From the NCBI RefSeq assembly GCF_005517195.1, contig NZ_CP040244.1, forward strand, positions 5,474,001 to 5,538,000: a DNA stretch of 64,000 bases. Reading direction: 5' to 3'. Shown one piece after another: positions 33,185 to 42,452 of this stretch; the first letter of the stretch is position 1; the number at the start of each line of letters is the position of its first letter. The notes beneath the pieces were generated by a model. That model was given only the letters and a program-made list of their open reading frames with translations, was not told the origin of the DNA and ran no database searches. The stretch is from Streptomyces vilmorinianum (GTDB lineage: Bacteria; Actinomycetota; Actinomycetes; Streptomycetales; Streptomycetaceae). A program made the position numbers and the translations under genes.

Positions 33185-35236
33185 CTACGTGTCCTTGCCG
33201 ACCGGTTCCTTCGGCCGCTTCTCGACCGGACCGCGGCGCACCGCGCCCGGCGCGTTCCACTCCTGGCGCTTCCTGGCCCGCAGCTTGGCGGCCTCGGAGG
33301 ACCGCAGCTGGTACGGCACGGACGTGACCATCACGCCCGGCGTGAAGAGCAGTCGCCCCTTGAGCCGCAGGGCGCTCTGGTTGTGCAGCAGATGCTCGTA
33401 CCAGTGGCCGACGACGTACTCGGGGATGTAGACGGAGACGGCGTCGCGCGGGCTCTCGCGGCGGATGTTCTTCACGTAGTCGATGACCGGCCGGGTGATC
33501 TCGCGGTAGGGCGAGTCCAGGATCTTGAGCGGCACGTTGATCCCGCGCCGGTCCCACTCCGCCTTGAGCGCCTTGGTCTCGGCCGGGTCGACGTTGACGG
33601 TCAGCGCCTCCAGTTCGTGCGCGTGCACGAGCTGGGCGTAGGCGAGCGCGCGCAGCGTCGGCTTGTGCAGCTTGGAGACGAGGACGACGGACCGGACCCG
33701 CGAGGGGCGGACGTATTCGTCGGGACGCTCCTCGGCCGCGGCGATCTCGTCCGCCACCGAGTCGTAGTGCCGGCGGATCGCGGTCATCGTCCCGTAGAAG
33801 ATCACCATGCCGAGCAGCGCGACCCAGGCGCCGTGCGTGAACTTGGTGGCGAGGACGACGACCAGGACGAGCCCGGTGAAGAAGGCGCCGAAGGTGTTGA
33901 TCGCACGGGAGCGGATCATGTGGCGGCGCTTGGCCGGGTCGGTCTCCGTCCTCAGGTGCCGGTTCCAGTGTCGGACCATGCCGGTCTGGCTGAGCGTGAA
34001 GGAGACGAAGACGCCGACGATGTACAGCTGGATCAGCTTCGTCGAGTCGGCCCCGTAGACCCAGACCAGCAGGGCGGCGGCGCCCGCGAGGAGCACGATG
34101 CCGTTGGAGAAGGTGAGCCGGTCGCCGCGGGTGTGCAGCTGGCGCGGCAGGTACCGGTCCTGGGCGAGGATCGAGCCGAGGAGCGGGAAGCCGTTGTACG
34201 CCGTGTTGGCGGCCAGGAAGAGGACGAGCGCCGTGGCCGCGGCGAGGAGCACGAAGAAGAACGTTCCGTCGCCGAAGACGGCGGCCGCGACCTGGGAGAT
34301 CACCGGGTCCTGGACGTAGCTCTCACCGACCGGCTGTCCGCCCGACAGCAGGTCGTGGGCGGGGTTCTCGGCCATCCGTACGTCGGTGGCCATGGCCAGG
34401 AAGATGATGCCGCAGAACATGGTGACGGCCAGGGCGCCCATCATGGCGAGCGTGGTGCCCGCGTTCTTCGACTTCGGCGTGCGGAAGGCCGGGACGCCGT
34501 TGGAGATCGCCTCGACGCCGGTGAGGGCGGCGCAGCCGGAGGAGAAGGCGCGCAGCAGCAGGAAGACCAGCGCGAAGCCGGCCAGGCCTTCGTGCTCGGC
34601 CTTGATCTCGAGGTCGGCGGTGGGGGCCTTCATGGTCTCGTCGAGGACGATGCCCTTGTACGCGCCCCAGGCGATCATGATGAAGACGCCGGTGACGAAG
34701 ACGTACGTCGGGATGGCGAAGAGGCTGCCCGACTCCTTCACCCCGCGCAGGTTCATCACTGTCAGCAGCAGGATGACGGCGACCGCGCAGAGGACCTTGT
34801 TCTCGACGACGAACGGGACGGCCGAGCCGAGGTTCTCGATTCCGGAGGAGATCGAGACGGCGACGGTCAGGACGTAGTCGACGAGCAGGGCGCTGGCGAC
34901 GGTGAGTCCGGCCTTCGGGCCGAGGTTGGTGTTGGCGACCTCGTAGTCGCCGCCGCCGCTCGGGTAGGCGTGCACGTTCTGCCGGTACGAGGCGACGACC
35001 GTGAACATCAGGATGACGACGGCCAGCGCGATCCACGGGCTGAAGTGGTAGGCCGACAGACCTGCGATCGACAGGACGAGCAGCACCTCACCGGGTGCGT
35101 ACGCCACCGAGGACAGTGGGTCGGAGGCGAAGACGGGGAGAGCGATGCGCTTCGGGAGAAGGGTCTCCTGGAGCCGGTCGCTGCGCAGAGCCCGTCCGAT
35201 CAAGATCCGTTTGGGCAGGTCGGTCAGTTTGGACAC
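33185..35236 (-). CDS. APC-superfamily permease, KimA-like (possible potassium importer)
   Basis: The 683-residue protein starts with GTG 35236. The first 470 residues hold about 12 membrane helices in APC order (ALPVFASDPLSSVAYAPGEV at TM1, HAYPSGGGDYEVANTNLG after TM2). A cytosolic C-terminal region of about 200 residues follows (VLVSKLHKPTLRALAYAQ, VYIPEYVVGHWYEHLLHN). This combination fits the KimA/YdaO family, whose Bacillus member imports K+ and is controlled by c-di-AMP. The neighbourhood with two TrkA-type regulators and, further on, KdpDE supports a potassium role. Amino acid transport cannot be excluded. The gene diverges from ceoB over 244 bp. Confidence 0.88.
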   Translation of the reverse strand: MSKLTDLPKRILIGRALRSDRLQETLLPKRIALPVFASDPLSSVAYAPGEVLLVLSIAGLSAYHFSPWIALAVVILMFTVVASYRQNVHAYPSGGGDYEVANTNLGPKAGLTVASALLVDYVLTVAVSISSGIENLGSAVPFVVENKVLCAVAVILLLTVMNLRGVKESGSLFAIPTYVFVTGVFIMIAWGAYKGIVLDETMKAPTADLEIKAEHEGLAGFALVFLLLRAFSSGCAALTGVEAISNGVPAFRTPKSKNAGTTLAMMGALAVTMFCGIIFLAMATDVRMAENPAHDLLSGGQPVGESYVQDPVISQVAAAVFGDGTFFFVLLAAATALVLFLAANTAYNGFPLLGSILAQDRYLPRQLHTRGDRLTFSNGIVLLAGAAALLVWVYGADSTKLIQLYIVGVFVSFTLSQTGMVRHWNRHLRTETDPAKRRHMIRSRAINTFGAFFTGLVLVVVLATKFTHGAWVALLGMVIFYGTMTAIRRHYDSVADEIAAAEERPDEYVRPSRVRSVVLVSKLHKPTLRALAYAQLVHAHELEALTVNVDPAETKALKAEWDRRGINVPLKILDSPYREITRPVIDYVKNIRRESPRDAVSVYIPEYVVGHWYEHLLHNQSALRLKGRLLFTPGVMVTSVPYQLRSSEAAKLRARKRQEWNAPGAVRRGPVEKRPKEPVGKDT

Positions 35237-35480
35237 GCAGAGGATCGTAAGCGTTCGAAAAGCGCCATGCTCACCACCACCCCCTATCCGCACGGAATCT
35301 CCCAGCGTGCTACCTCGGGCTACCTCGGATGCGGTCCTGGCGATCGTTGCCGCATAAGCTCGGACCGGGCAGCACGGCAGGGCGCTGCCCGCCACGGCCC
35401 GGGCCAGTCGGGTGAGGAAAGTTGTGAGCAGGGTGTATTCGCAGGTCAGCAAGACGATCAGGAGTGCGGGGTAAGGGGAC

Positions 35481-36149
35481 GTGCACATCGTCATCATGGG
35501 CTGCGGGCGAGTGGGAGCCGCTCTCGCGCAGACCCTCGAGCAGCAGGGGCACACCGTCGCCGTCGTGGACCAGGATCCGACGGCTTTCCGCCGTCTCGGC
35601 TCCGGCTTCGGCGGCCGGCGTGTGACGGGCGTCGGATTCGACCAGGACACGCTGCGCGAGGCGGGGATCGAAGAGGCCGGCGCCTTCGCCGCGGTGAGCA
35701 GCGGCGACAACTCGAACATCATCGCGGCGCGGGTCGCGCGCGAGATGTTCGGCATCGAGAACGTGGCGGCCCGGATCTACGACCCCCGGCGCGCCGAGGT
35801 CTACCAGCGGCTGGGCATTCCGACGGTCGCCACGGTCCGCTGGACCGCCGACCAGATGCTGCGCCGGCTGCTGCCGTCCGGCGCGGAGCCGCTGTGGAGC
35901 GATCCGAGCGGCGGGGTGCAGCTCGCGGAGGTGCACGCCTCCCCCGCGTGGATCGGTCACAAGGTCAGCCGGCTGCAGGACGAGACGGGTGTGCGCGTCG
36001 CGTTCCTCACCCGGCTGGGTGAGGCGGTTCTCCCCACTTCGCAGACGGTGCTGCAGGAGGGCGACCTCGTGCACGTGATGATGCGTACGGACGAGGTCGA
36101 CAAGGTCGAGGCGGCCTTCGCCGAGGGGCCTGAGGAGGGCGGTCACTGA
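35481..36149 (+). CDS. ceoB: TrkA-family K+ channel/transporter regulator (CeoB-type)
   Basis: The 222-residue cytoplasmic protein starts with GTG and has AAGGGGAC before it. Residues 1-135 form an RCK_N Rossmann fold (VIMGCGRVGAALAQTLEQQG, then VDQDP and EAGAFAAVSSGDNSNI). Residues 140-215 form a TrkA_C domain (SPAWIGHKVSRLQDETGVRV). It binds NAD(H) or ATP and regulates a potassium transporter. Its stop overlaps the ATG of the next gene by one base, and the pair corresponds to the ceoBC arrangement of actinobacteria. The divergently transcribed KimA-like permease may be the partner. Confidence 0.9.
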   Translation: MHIVIMGCGRVGAALAQTLEQQGHTVAVVDQDPTAFRRLGSGFGGRRVTGVGFDQDTLREAGIEEAGAFAAVSSGDNSNIIAARVAREMFGIENVAARIYDPRRAEVYQRLGIPTVATVRWTADQMLRRLLPSGAEPLWSDPSGGVQLAEVHASPAWIGHKVSRLQDETGVRVAFLTRLGEAVLPTSQTVLQEGDLVHVMMRTDEVDKVEAAFAEGPEEGGH

Positions 36150-36832
36150 TGCGTGTCGCTATTGCGGGCGCGGGTGCGGTGGGCCGTTCCATCGCGGGCG
36201 AGCTCCTGGAGAACGGGCACGAGGTCCTGCTGGTCGACAAGGCGCCGACCGCCATCTCGGTGGAGCGGGTGCCGCAGGCGGAGTGGCTGCTGGCCGACGC
36301 CTGCGAGATCACCTCGCTGGACGAGGCGGCGCTGCAGCGCTGCAACGTGGTGATCGCGGCCACCGGTGACGACAAGGTGAACCTGGTCGTCTCGCTGCTC
36401 GCGAAGACCGAGTACGGCGTGCCGCGCGTCGTCGCGCGGGTGAACAACCCGAAGAACGAGTGGCTCTTCAACGAGTCGTGGGGCGTGGACGTCGCCGTGT
36501 CGACTCCGCGTCTGATGTCGGCCCTGGTCGAGGAGGCGGTGAGCGTCGGCGACCTGGTCCGGCTGCTGCGCTTCAGCCACGGTGACGCGAACCTGGTGGA
36601 GCTGACGCTTCCGCCGGAGTCGGCGATCGCGGGGACGTCGGTGGGCGATGTGGCCTGGCCGCAGGACACCTCCCTGGTGACGATCATCCGCGGCTCGCGG
36701 GTGCTGACGCCGGGCCCGGAGGAGACCCTGGAGGCGGGCGACGAGCTTCTCTTCGTGGCCGCCCAGGCGCGCGAGGAGCAGCTGGAGGACCTGCTCTCGG
36801 TCCGCCGCGGCGACGAGTCGTCGGCGAACTGA
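36149..36832 (+). CDS. ceoC: TrkA-family K+ channel/transporter regulator (CeoC-type)
   Basis: The 227-residue protein begins RVAIAGAGAVGRSIAGELLE, a dinucleotide-binding GxGxxG fold. It continues with VLLVDKAPTAISVER, CNVVIAATGDDKVNLVVSLL and a TrkA_C domain (ELTLPPESAIAGTSVGDVAW, LTPGPEETLEAGDELLFVA). It is co-translated with the upstream TrkA-like gene, with which it probably forms a heteromeric gating ring. A strong bidirectional hairpin follows 40 bases downstream. Confidence 0.9.
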   Translation: MRVAIAGAGAVGRSIAGELLENGHEVLLVDKAPTAISVERVPQAEWLLADACEITSLDEAALQRCNVVIAATGDDKVNLVVSLLAKTEYGVPRVVARVNNPKNEWLFNESWGVDVAVSTPRLMSALVEEAVSVGDLVRLLRFSHGDANLVELTLPPESAIAGTSVGDVAWPQDTSLVTIIRGSRVLTPGPEETLEAGDELLFVAAQAREEQLEDLLSVRRGDESSAN

Positions 36833-36871
36833 GGACACGAGCCGAAGGGATACGCGTACGAAGAGATACGC

Positions 36872-36921
36872 GTACGGGGAAGGGCCCGGGACCTGTCGAG
36901 GTCCCGGGCCCTTCCCCGTAC
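36872..36921. terminator. Strong bidirectional hairpin between ceoC and the DUF3159 gene
   Basis: Two perfect 23-base arms (36872-36894 and 36899-36921) are separated by GTCG. The hairpin lies between two convergent genes, 40 bp after ceoC and 27 bp from the end of the DUF3159 gene. It has no clear U-tract, as is common in Streptomyces terminators. Confidence 0.85.
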
Positions 36922-36947
36922 GTACCCGCATACGCGCCTGACGGTGG

Positions 36948-37703
36948 CTACGCCTCGGGCTGCTGCGCCGCGGCCGCCTTGCGGGCCTTCTCGGCGGCCT
37001 CCTCGGCCTCCATCTCGGCGAAGACGTCGATCGGCGGCGGCGCCTTCGCGAGGAAGACCCACGTCAGGTACACGGCGAGCAGGAAGGGCGGGATCTTCAG
37101 CGCGACCAGCACCCAGCCGAACTGGGTCGTGTCGGCCCACCAGTACAGCGGGAAGAGAATCGCGCACTTGCCGAGCAGGATCAGGCCCCACGCCCAGCTC
37201 GCCTTCGCGTACGCCTTCTTGCGGCCGGGGTTGCGGGTCCGCCAGGAGAGGTTCTCCTTGAAGACCGGGCCCAGGATCAGGCCGATCAGCGGCACACCGG
37301 CGAGCGTGGTGATGATGTACGCGAGGCCGAGGCCCAGCGTGTACAGCATGCCCGGCAGATAGAAGTCCTTGGCGTTGCCGGTCATCATCGCGAAGACGAC
37401 ACCGAACGCCACGCCGAAGACCCCGCTGAACGCGTGCTTGACGGTGTCCCGGCGGATCAGCCGTACGGCGACGAGGACCAGGGAGACCGCGAGCGCCGCG
37501 ATCGCCGAGATGTGCAGGTCCTTGTTGATGGTGAAGATCGTGACGAAGAGAAGGCCGGGCAGGACCGTCTCGATCATGCCCCGCAGGCCGCCGAAGGCCT
37601 CGAACAACGCTGCCTCGGTGACCTCCTTCGAGGCCCGGGGTTCCTGGGCGCCCTGGCTGTCCTGGGCGTCCTGATCCGTCGTCGGCTTGTCGAACGACGT
37701 CAC
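36948..37703 (-). CDS. DUF3159 membrane protein
   Basis: The 251-residue protein starts with GTG 37703, three bases after the OB-fold gene stop. About five to six hydrophobic helices follow (GLLFVTIFTINKDLHISAIA, AFSGVFGVAFGVVFAMMTGN, LGLGLAYIITTLAGVPLIG, FLLAVYLTWVFLAKAP). Both ends are charged and disordered. DUF3159 proteins are conserved in actinobacteria and usually sit beside the small OB-fold protein found here and TrkA genes, but no function is established to my knowledge. Confidence 0.88.
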   Translation of the reverse strand: MTSFDKPTTDQDAQDSQGAQEPRASKEVTEAALFEAFGGLRGMIETVLPGLLFVTIFTINKDLHISAIAALAVSLVLVAVRLIRRDTVKHAFSGVFGVAFGVVFAMMTGNAKDFYLPGMLYTLGLGLAYIITTLAGVPLIGLILGPVFKENLSWRTRNPGRKKAYAKASWAWGLILLGKCAILFPLYWWADTTQFGWVLVALKIPPFLLAVYLTWVFLAKAPPPIDVFAEMEAEEAAEKARKAAAAQQPEA

Positions 37704-37706
37704 CGG

Positions 37707-38105
37707 CTACTCCTGTCCGAGCGGTCGGAGCTCGTATTTGGGGTTGAAGAGGACCCGCCGGCCGTGGCTCATGGAGATCCGGCCGGAGGCGATCAGCTTG
37801 CGGCCCGGCTCGATGCCCACGATGGACCGCCGGCCCAGCCACACCACGTCCAGCGGGGCCGTACCGTCGAACAGCTCGGCCTCGAGGGCGGGCACACCCG
37901 CCCGAGGACGCAGAGTGACCGTGCGCAAGGTACCAGTCACCTTGACTATCTGGCGGTCGGAGCAGTCACAGATGCGTGTGCAGCCCGTCGCCTCGGCGTC
38001 CTCCTGGAGCTCGGCGGACTCCAGCTCCTCCTGGGAGGTGGACAGCCGGTCGAGCAGCCGTCGGAACCGTCCGGCCGGCTTCTCTGTACGCGGTGCAGCA
38101 CTCAT
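37707..38105 (-). CDS. Small OB-fold nucleic-acid-binding-type protein
   Basis: The 132-residue protein starts at ATG 38105. Residues 50-125 follow an OB-fold pattern: QIVKVTGTLRTVTLRPRAGV, VPALEAELFDGTAPLDVVWL, VGIEPGRKLIASGRISMSHG, ending NPKYELRPLG. An N-terminal helical basic region contains RRLLDRLSTSQEELES. The fold is like that of the tRNA-anticodon/RecG wedge OB domains, but the ligand is unknown. It is transcribed with the DUF3159 gene. Confidence 0.85.
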   Translation of the reverse strand: MSAAPRTEKPAGRFRRLLDRLSTSQEELESAELQEDAEATGCTRICDCSDRQIVKVTGTLRTVTLRPRAGVPALEAELFDGTAPLDVVWLGRRSIVGIEPGRKLIASGRISMSHGRRVLFNPKYELRPLGQE

Positions 38106-38181
38106 ACAGAAAGCGTACCGGCCCCCGCCGACACGGGAACCGCCCGCTGCGGACGGGCTGTCCGCGCCCCGCCAGGCCCTG

Positions 38182-38868
38182 TCAGCGCTCGAAGCGGTAG
38201 CCCATGCCCGGCTCGGTGACGAAGTGCCGCGGATGCGAGGGATCGGCCTCCAGCTTGCGTCGCAGCTGCGCCATGTAGACCCGCAGGTAGTTGGTCTCGG
38301 TGCCGTACGACGGCCCCCAGACCTCCTGCAGGAGCTGCTTCTGGCTGACCAGCCGACCGCTGTTGCGCACGAGGACTTCGAGCAGGTGCCACTCGGTGGG
38401 GGTGAGGCGGACGTCGCGGCCGTCCCGGTTGACCTTCTTGGCGGCCAGGTCGACCGTGAACCCCTCCGTCTCGACCATCACCACGCCCTCCTCGCCGCCG
38501 CCGACCGGCTCGGCCCTGCGGACCGCGGCGCGCAGCCGGGCCAGGAGCTCGTCCATCCCGAACGGCTTGGTGACGTAGTCGTCGGCGCCCGCGTCGAGCG
38601 CCTCGACCTTCTCGTCGGAGGTCTGCCGTGCCGAGAGCACCAGGATCGGCACCCGGGTCCAGCCGCGCAGGCCCTTGATGACGTCGACGCCGTCGATGTC
38701 GGGCAGTCCGAGGTCGAGGACGACCACGTCGGGATGGCGCTCGGCGGCGAGCCGGAGGGCGGTGGCGCCGTCGGGCGCCGCGTCGACCTCGTACTTGCGC
38801 GCCTTCAGGTTGATCACCAGCGCGCGGACGATCTGTGGCTCGTCGTCGACGACGAGAACCCGGGTCAT
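38182..38868 (-). CDS. kdpE: Response regulator KdpE
   Basis: The 228-residue protein starts at ATG 38868, chosen because GAAGG lies nine bases upstream (an ATG nine bases earlier overlaps that site). It has an OmpR-type receiver (RVLVVDDEPQIVRAL, phospho-acceptor Asp in VVVLDLGLPDIDG, Lys in DDYVTKPFGM) and a winged-helix output domain (LTPTEWHLLEVLVRNSGRLV, ETNYLRVYMAQLRRKLE, PGMGYRFE). The GTETNYLRVY segment is typical of KdpE. Its sensor partner KdpD lies directly upstream on the same strand. Confidence 0.93.
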   Translation of the reverse strand: MTRVLVVDDEPQIVRALVINLKARKYEVDAAPDGATALRLAAERHPDVVVLDLGLPDIDGVDVIKGLRGWTRVPILVLSARQTSDEKVEALDAGADDYVTKPFGMDELLARLRAAVRRAEPVGGGEEGVVMVETEGFTVDLAAKKVNRDGRDVRLTPTEWHLLEVLVRNSGRLVSQKQLLQEVWGPSYGTETNYLRVYMAQLRRKLEADPSHPRHFVTEPGMGYRFER

Positions 38869-38936
38869 CGAGGGCATCCTTCTCTCTGTCTGTGCTTCGG
38901 GGGTCCGGCGTCCGTACGTCCGGGGGTCCGGCGCGG

Positions 38937-41483
38937 TCACAGGGCGACCCGGGCCGCCGGGCCGGTGGCCGGCTCCGGGAGCGGCCCCGCGACGGCCCTG
39001 AGGGTCAGGGTCATGGTCAGGCCGCCGCCCGGGGTGTCCTCGGCGGTGATGCTGCCGCCCATGGCGTCGACGAAGCCGCGGGCGACCGCGAGCCCGAGCC
39101 CGACGCCGGAGCCGCGCGGGGCGTCCCCGAAGCGCTGGAACGGTTCGAAGATGCCGTCCTTGCTCTCGTCGGGCACCCCGGGCCCGCGGTCGACGACCCG
39201 CAGCTCGACCCGGTCGCCCAGGGCGCTGGCGGAGACGGCCACCGGCACACCGGCCGGGCTGTACTTCACGGCGTTCTCGACGATGTTGGCGACGGCCCGC
39301 TCCAGGAGCCCCTTGTCGACCTCGACCATCGGCAGGCTCTCGGGGATGTCCAGCTCGGCGCTGCCGTCGGGAACCCCGCCCAGCGCCATGGGGACGACCT
39401 CGTCCAGGTCGACGGCGCGGATCACCGGGGTGACGGTGCCGGTCCGGAGCCGGGACATGTCGAGGAGGTTGCCCACGAGGGCGTCGAGCCGGTCGGCGCC
39501 CTCCTCGATGCCGGCGAGGAGTTCGGCCTGGTCCTGCTCGGACCATTCGACGTCGTCGGAGCGCAGGGAGGTGACCGAGGCCTTGATGCCGGCGAGCGGG
39601 GTACGCAGGTCATGGCTGACCGCCGCCAGCAGCGACGTACGGATCTTGTTGCCCTCGGCGAGTTTGCGCGCCACCTCGGCCTCCCCCACGAGCCGCTGCC
39701 GGTCCAGGACGACCGCGGCCTGGGCCGCGAAGGCGCCGAGCACCCGGCGGTCCTCGGCGGGCAGCACGCGACCGTTGAGGGTGAGGGCGAGGTGCTCGCC
39801 GACCGGCATGTCCACGTCCGCCTCCTCGGGGCGGCCGACCGGGCGCTGGCCGACGCTCGCCGCGCAGCTCCACGGCTCGACGTCGCTCGCGCGCTCCAGC
39901 AGGGCGACCGACTCCATCGAGAAGGTCTCCCGGACGCGTTCGAGCAGGGCTTCCAGGCTGGACTCCCCGCGCAGCACGCCTCCGGCGAGATAGGACAGGA
40001 CCTCGGACTCGGCGCGCAGCCGGGCGGCCTGCTGGGTGCGCCGGGCCGCGAGGTCGACCACCGAGGCCACGGAGACGGCGACGGCGAAGAAGACGGCGAT
40101 GGCGACGATGTTCCGGGGGTCGGCGATGGTCCACAGGTGCAGCGGCGGGGTGAAGAAGTAGTTGAGCAGGAGCGAGCCGAACGCCGCCGACGTGAGCGCC
40201 GGAAGGAGCCCGCCCAGCAGCGCCGAGGCCACGGTCAGCCCCAGGAACAGCAGCATGTCGTTGGCCAGGCCGAGGTCGGCGGCGACATGGGTGAGCAGCA
40301 GGGTGAGCAGGGCCGGGCCCGCGAGGCCGACGAGCCAGCCCCAGATCATCCGGGAGCGTCCGAGACGGGCGCCGCGGGCGACGGGCAGTCCGCGGCCCTT
40401 GGCGACCTCCTCGTGGGTGACGATGTGGACGTCGAGGTCGGGGCCGGACTCGCGGGCGACGGTCTGTCCGACGCCGGGGCCGAACACGTACTGCCAGGGC
40501 TTGCGGCGGCTGGAGCCGAGGACGATCTGGGTCGCGTTGACGCCCCGGGCGAACTCCAGAAGGGCGGAGGGTATGTCGTCGCCTATGACGTGGTGAAACG
40601 TGCCGCCGAGGTCCTCGACCAGGGTCCGCTGGACGGCGAGTTCCTTCGGGGAGGCGGCGGTCAGCCCGTCGCTGCGGGCGATGTAGACGGCGAGGACCTC
40701 ACCGCCCGCGCCCTTCTCGGCCAGCCGGGCCGCGCGCCGGATCAGGGTCCGGCCCTCCGGGCCGCCCGTGAGGCCGACGACGATCCGCTCGCGCGCCTGC
40801 CAGGTGGAGCGGATGTTGTGCTCGCCGCGGTACTGCTGGAGGTACTCGTCCACCCGGTCCGCGGTCCACAGCAGCGCCAGCTCACGCAGCGCGGTCAGGT
40901 TTCCGGGCCGGAAGTAGTTCGACAGCGCCGCGTCGACCTTCTCCGGCTTGTAGACGTTCCCGTGGGCCATGCGGCGGCGCAGGGCCTGCGGGGACATGTC
41001 GACGAGCTCGATCTGGTCGGCGCGGCGGACGACCTCGTCGGGGACGGTCTCCTGCTGCCGGATGCCGGTGATCGCCTCGACGACGTCGCCCAGGGATTCG
41101 AGGTGCTGGATGTTGACCGTCGATATGACGTCGATGCCGGCGGCGAGCAGTTCCTCGACGTCCTGCCAGCGCTTGCCGTGGCGCGAGCCGGGCACGTTGG
41201 TGTGGGCGAGCTCGTCCACGAGGGCGACGGCCGGCTTCCTGGCCAGGACCGTGTCCACGTCCATCTCGGTGAAGGTGGCGCCCCGGTACTGCAGCGTGCG
41301 CCGCGGCATCTGCTCCAGGCCGTGCAGCATCACCTCCGTACGCGGACGGTCGTGGTGCTCCACGAACGCGACGACGACGTCCGTGCCGCGCTCCACGCGC
41401 CGGTGCCCCTCGGAGAGCATCGCGTACGTCTTGCCGACGCCCGGCGCCGCACCGAGGTAGATCCGTAGCTTGCCGCGTCCCAT
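38937..41483 (-). CDS. kdpD: Sensor histidine kinase KdpD
   Basis: ATG 41483 is chosen because AAGG lies eight bases upstream and the KdpD domain follows directly; an ATG at 41522 would add 13 unlikely residues. The 848-residue protein starts with the KdpD domain (LRIYLGAAPGVGKTYAMLSE, a Walker-A-like motif). Next are a UspA-like domain (residues 240-370), four membrane helices around 395-490, a GAF-like domain and a kinase core with H-box SHDLRTPLAGIKASVTSL, N-box NIVENAVKYSPAG and GVGLGLAVARGFVDAMGG. KdpD senses K+ limitation or high turgor. No kdpFABC pump is in this window. Confidence 0.95.
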   Translation of the reverse strand: MGRGKLRIYLGAAPGVGKTYAMLSEGHRRVERGTDVVVAFVEHHDRPRTEVMLHGLEQMPRRTLQYRGATFTEMDVDTVLARKPAVALVDELAHTNVPGSRHGKRWQDVEELLAAGIDVISTVNIQHLESLGDVVEAITGIRQQETVPDEVVRRADQIELVDMSPQALRRRMAHGNVYKPEKVDAALSNYFRPGNLTALRELALLWTADRVDEYLQQYRGEHNIRSTWQARERIVVGLTGGPEGRTLIRRAARLAEKGAGGEVLAVYIARSDGLTAASPKELAVQRTLVEDLGGTFHHVIGDDIPSALLEFARGVNATQIVLGSSRRKPWQYVFGPGVGQTVARESGPDLDVHIVTHEEVAKGRGLPVARGARLGRSRMIWGWLVGLAGPALLTLLLTHVAADLGLANDMLLFLGLTVASALLGGLLPALTSAAFGSLLLNYFFTPPLHLWTIADPRNIVAIAVFFAVAVSVASVVDLAARRTQQAARLRAESEVLSYLAGGVLRGESSLEALLERVRETFSMESVALLERASDVEPWSCAASVGQRPVGRPEEADVDMPVGEHLALTLNGRVLPAEDRRVLGAFAAQAAVVLDRQRLVGEAEVARKLAEGNKIRTSLLAAVSHDLRTPLAGIKASVTSLRSDDVEWSEQDQAELLAGIEEGADRLDALVGNLLDMSRLRTGTVTPVIRAVDLDEVVPMALGGVPDGSAELDIPESLPMVEVDKGLLERAVANIVENAVKYSPAGVPVAVSASALGDRVELRVVDRGPGVPDESKDGIFEPFQRFGDAPRGSGVGLGLAVARGFVDAMGGSITAEDTPGGGLTMTLTLRAVAGPLPEPATGPAARVAL

Positions 41484-41579
41484 GCCCAAGACCTTACGTC
41501 CAGCGAAACGGACATACTGCATGAGAGGGAGGGCCCCGGAGCCGTATTGACGTGATCCTGATGGGGCCGGGGCGCGCCC

Positions 41580-42308
<729 letters not shown>

Positions 42309-42388
42309 CCCTGGCCTCCCCCTCGTCGCACATGTGCGCCCGTCAGTATGGGCCGGGGGGCGGCCGCCGGGCCAGCGTCCGGGAAACG

Positions 42389-42435
42389 CCGGTGGGCCGT
42401 GTCCCGTACGAGAGGTACGGGGCACGGCCCACCGG
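42389..42435. terminator. Bidirectional hairpin downstream of the DUF3710 gene
   Basis: Arms of 21 bases (42389-42409 and 42415-42435, one mismatch) carry the CCGGTGGGCCGTG sequence and its complement around a GAGAG loop. The hairpin lies just after the DUF3710 stop at 42453 (reading minus strand) and before the ABC ATPase start at 42308. Confidence 0.8.
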
Positions 42436-42452
42436 TCTTGCGCTCGTGGGGC

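Noticed and set aside
35237..35480. Possible ydaO-type c-di-AMP riboswitch upstream of the KimA-like gene
   Set aside because: I could not find the conserved pseudo-symmetric stems or loop sequences; the leader is too short in the transcribed direction.
31733..36022. 1429-codon open frame on the plus strand over the RNA methyltransferase and permease genes
   Set aside because: It runs opposite two clear protein families and through an intergenic region. Composition is that of antisense Streptomyces DNA.
38835..41468. 877-codon open frame opposite kdpD
   Set aside because: KdpD motifs are complete on the minus strand; the plus-strand product has no recognisable feature.
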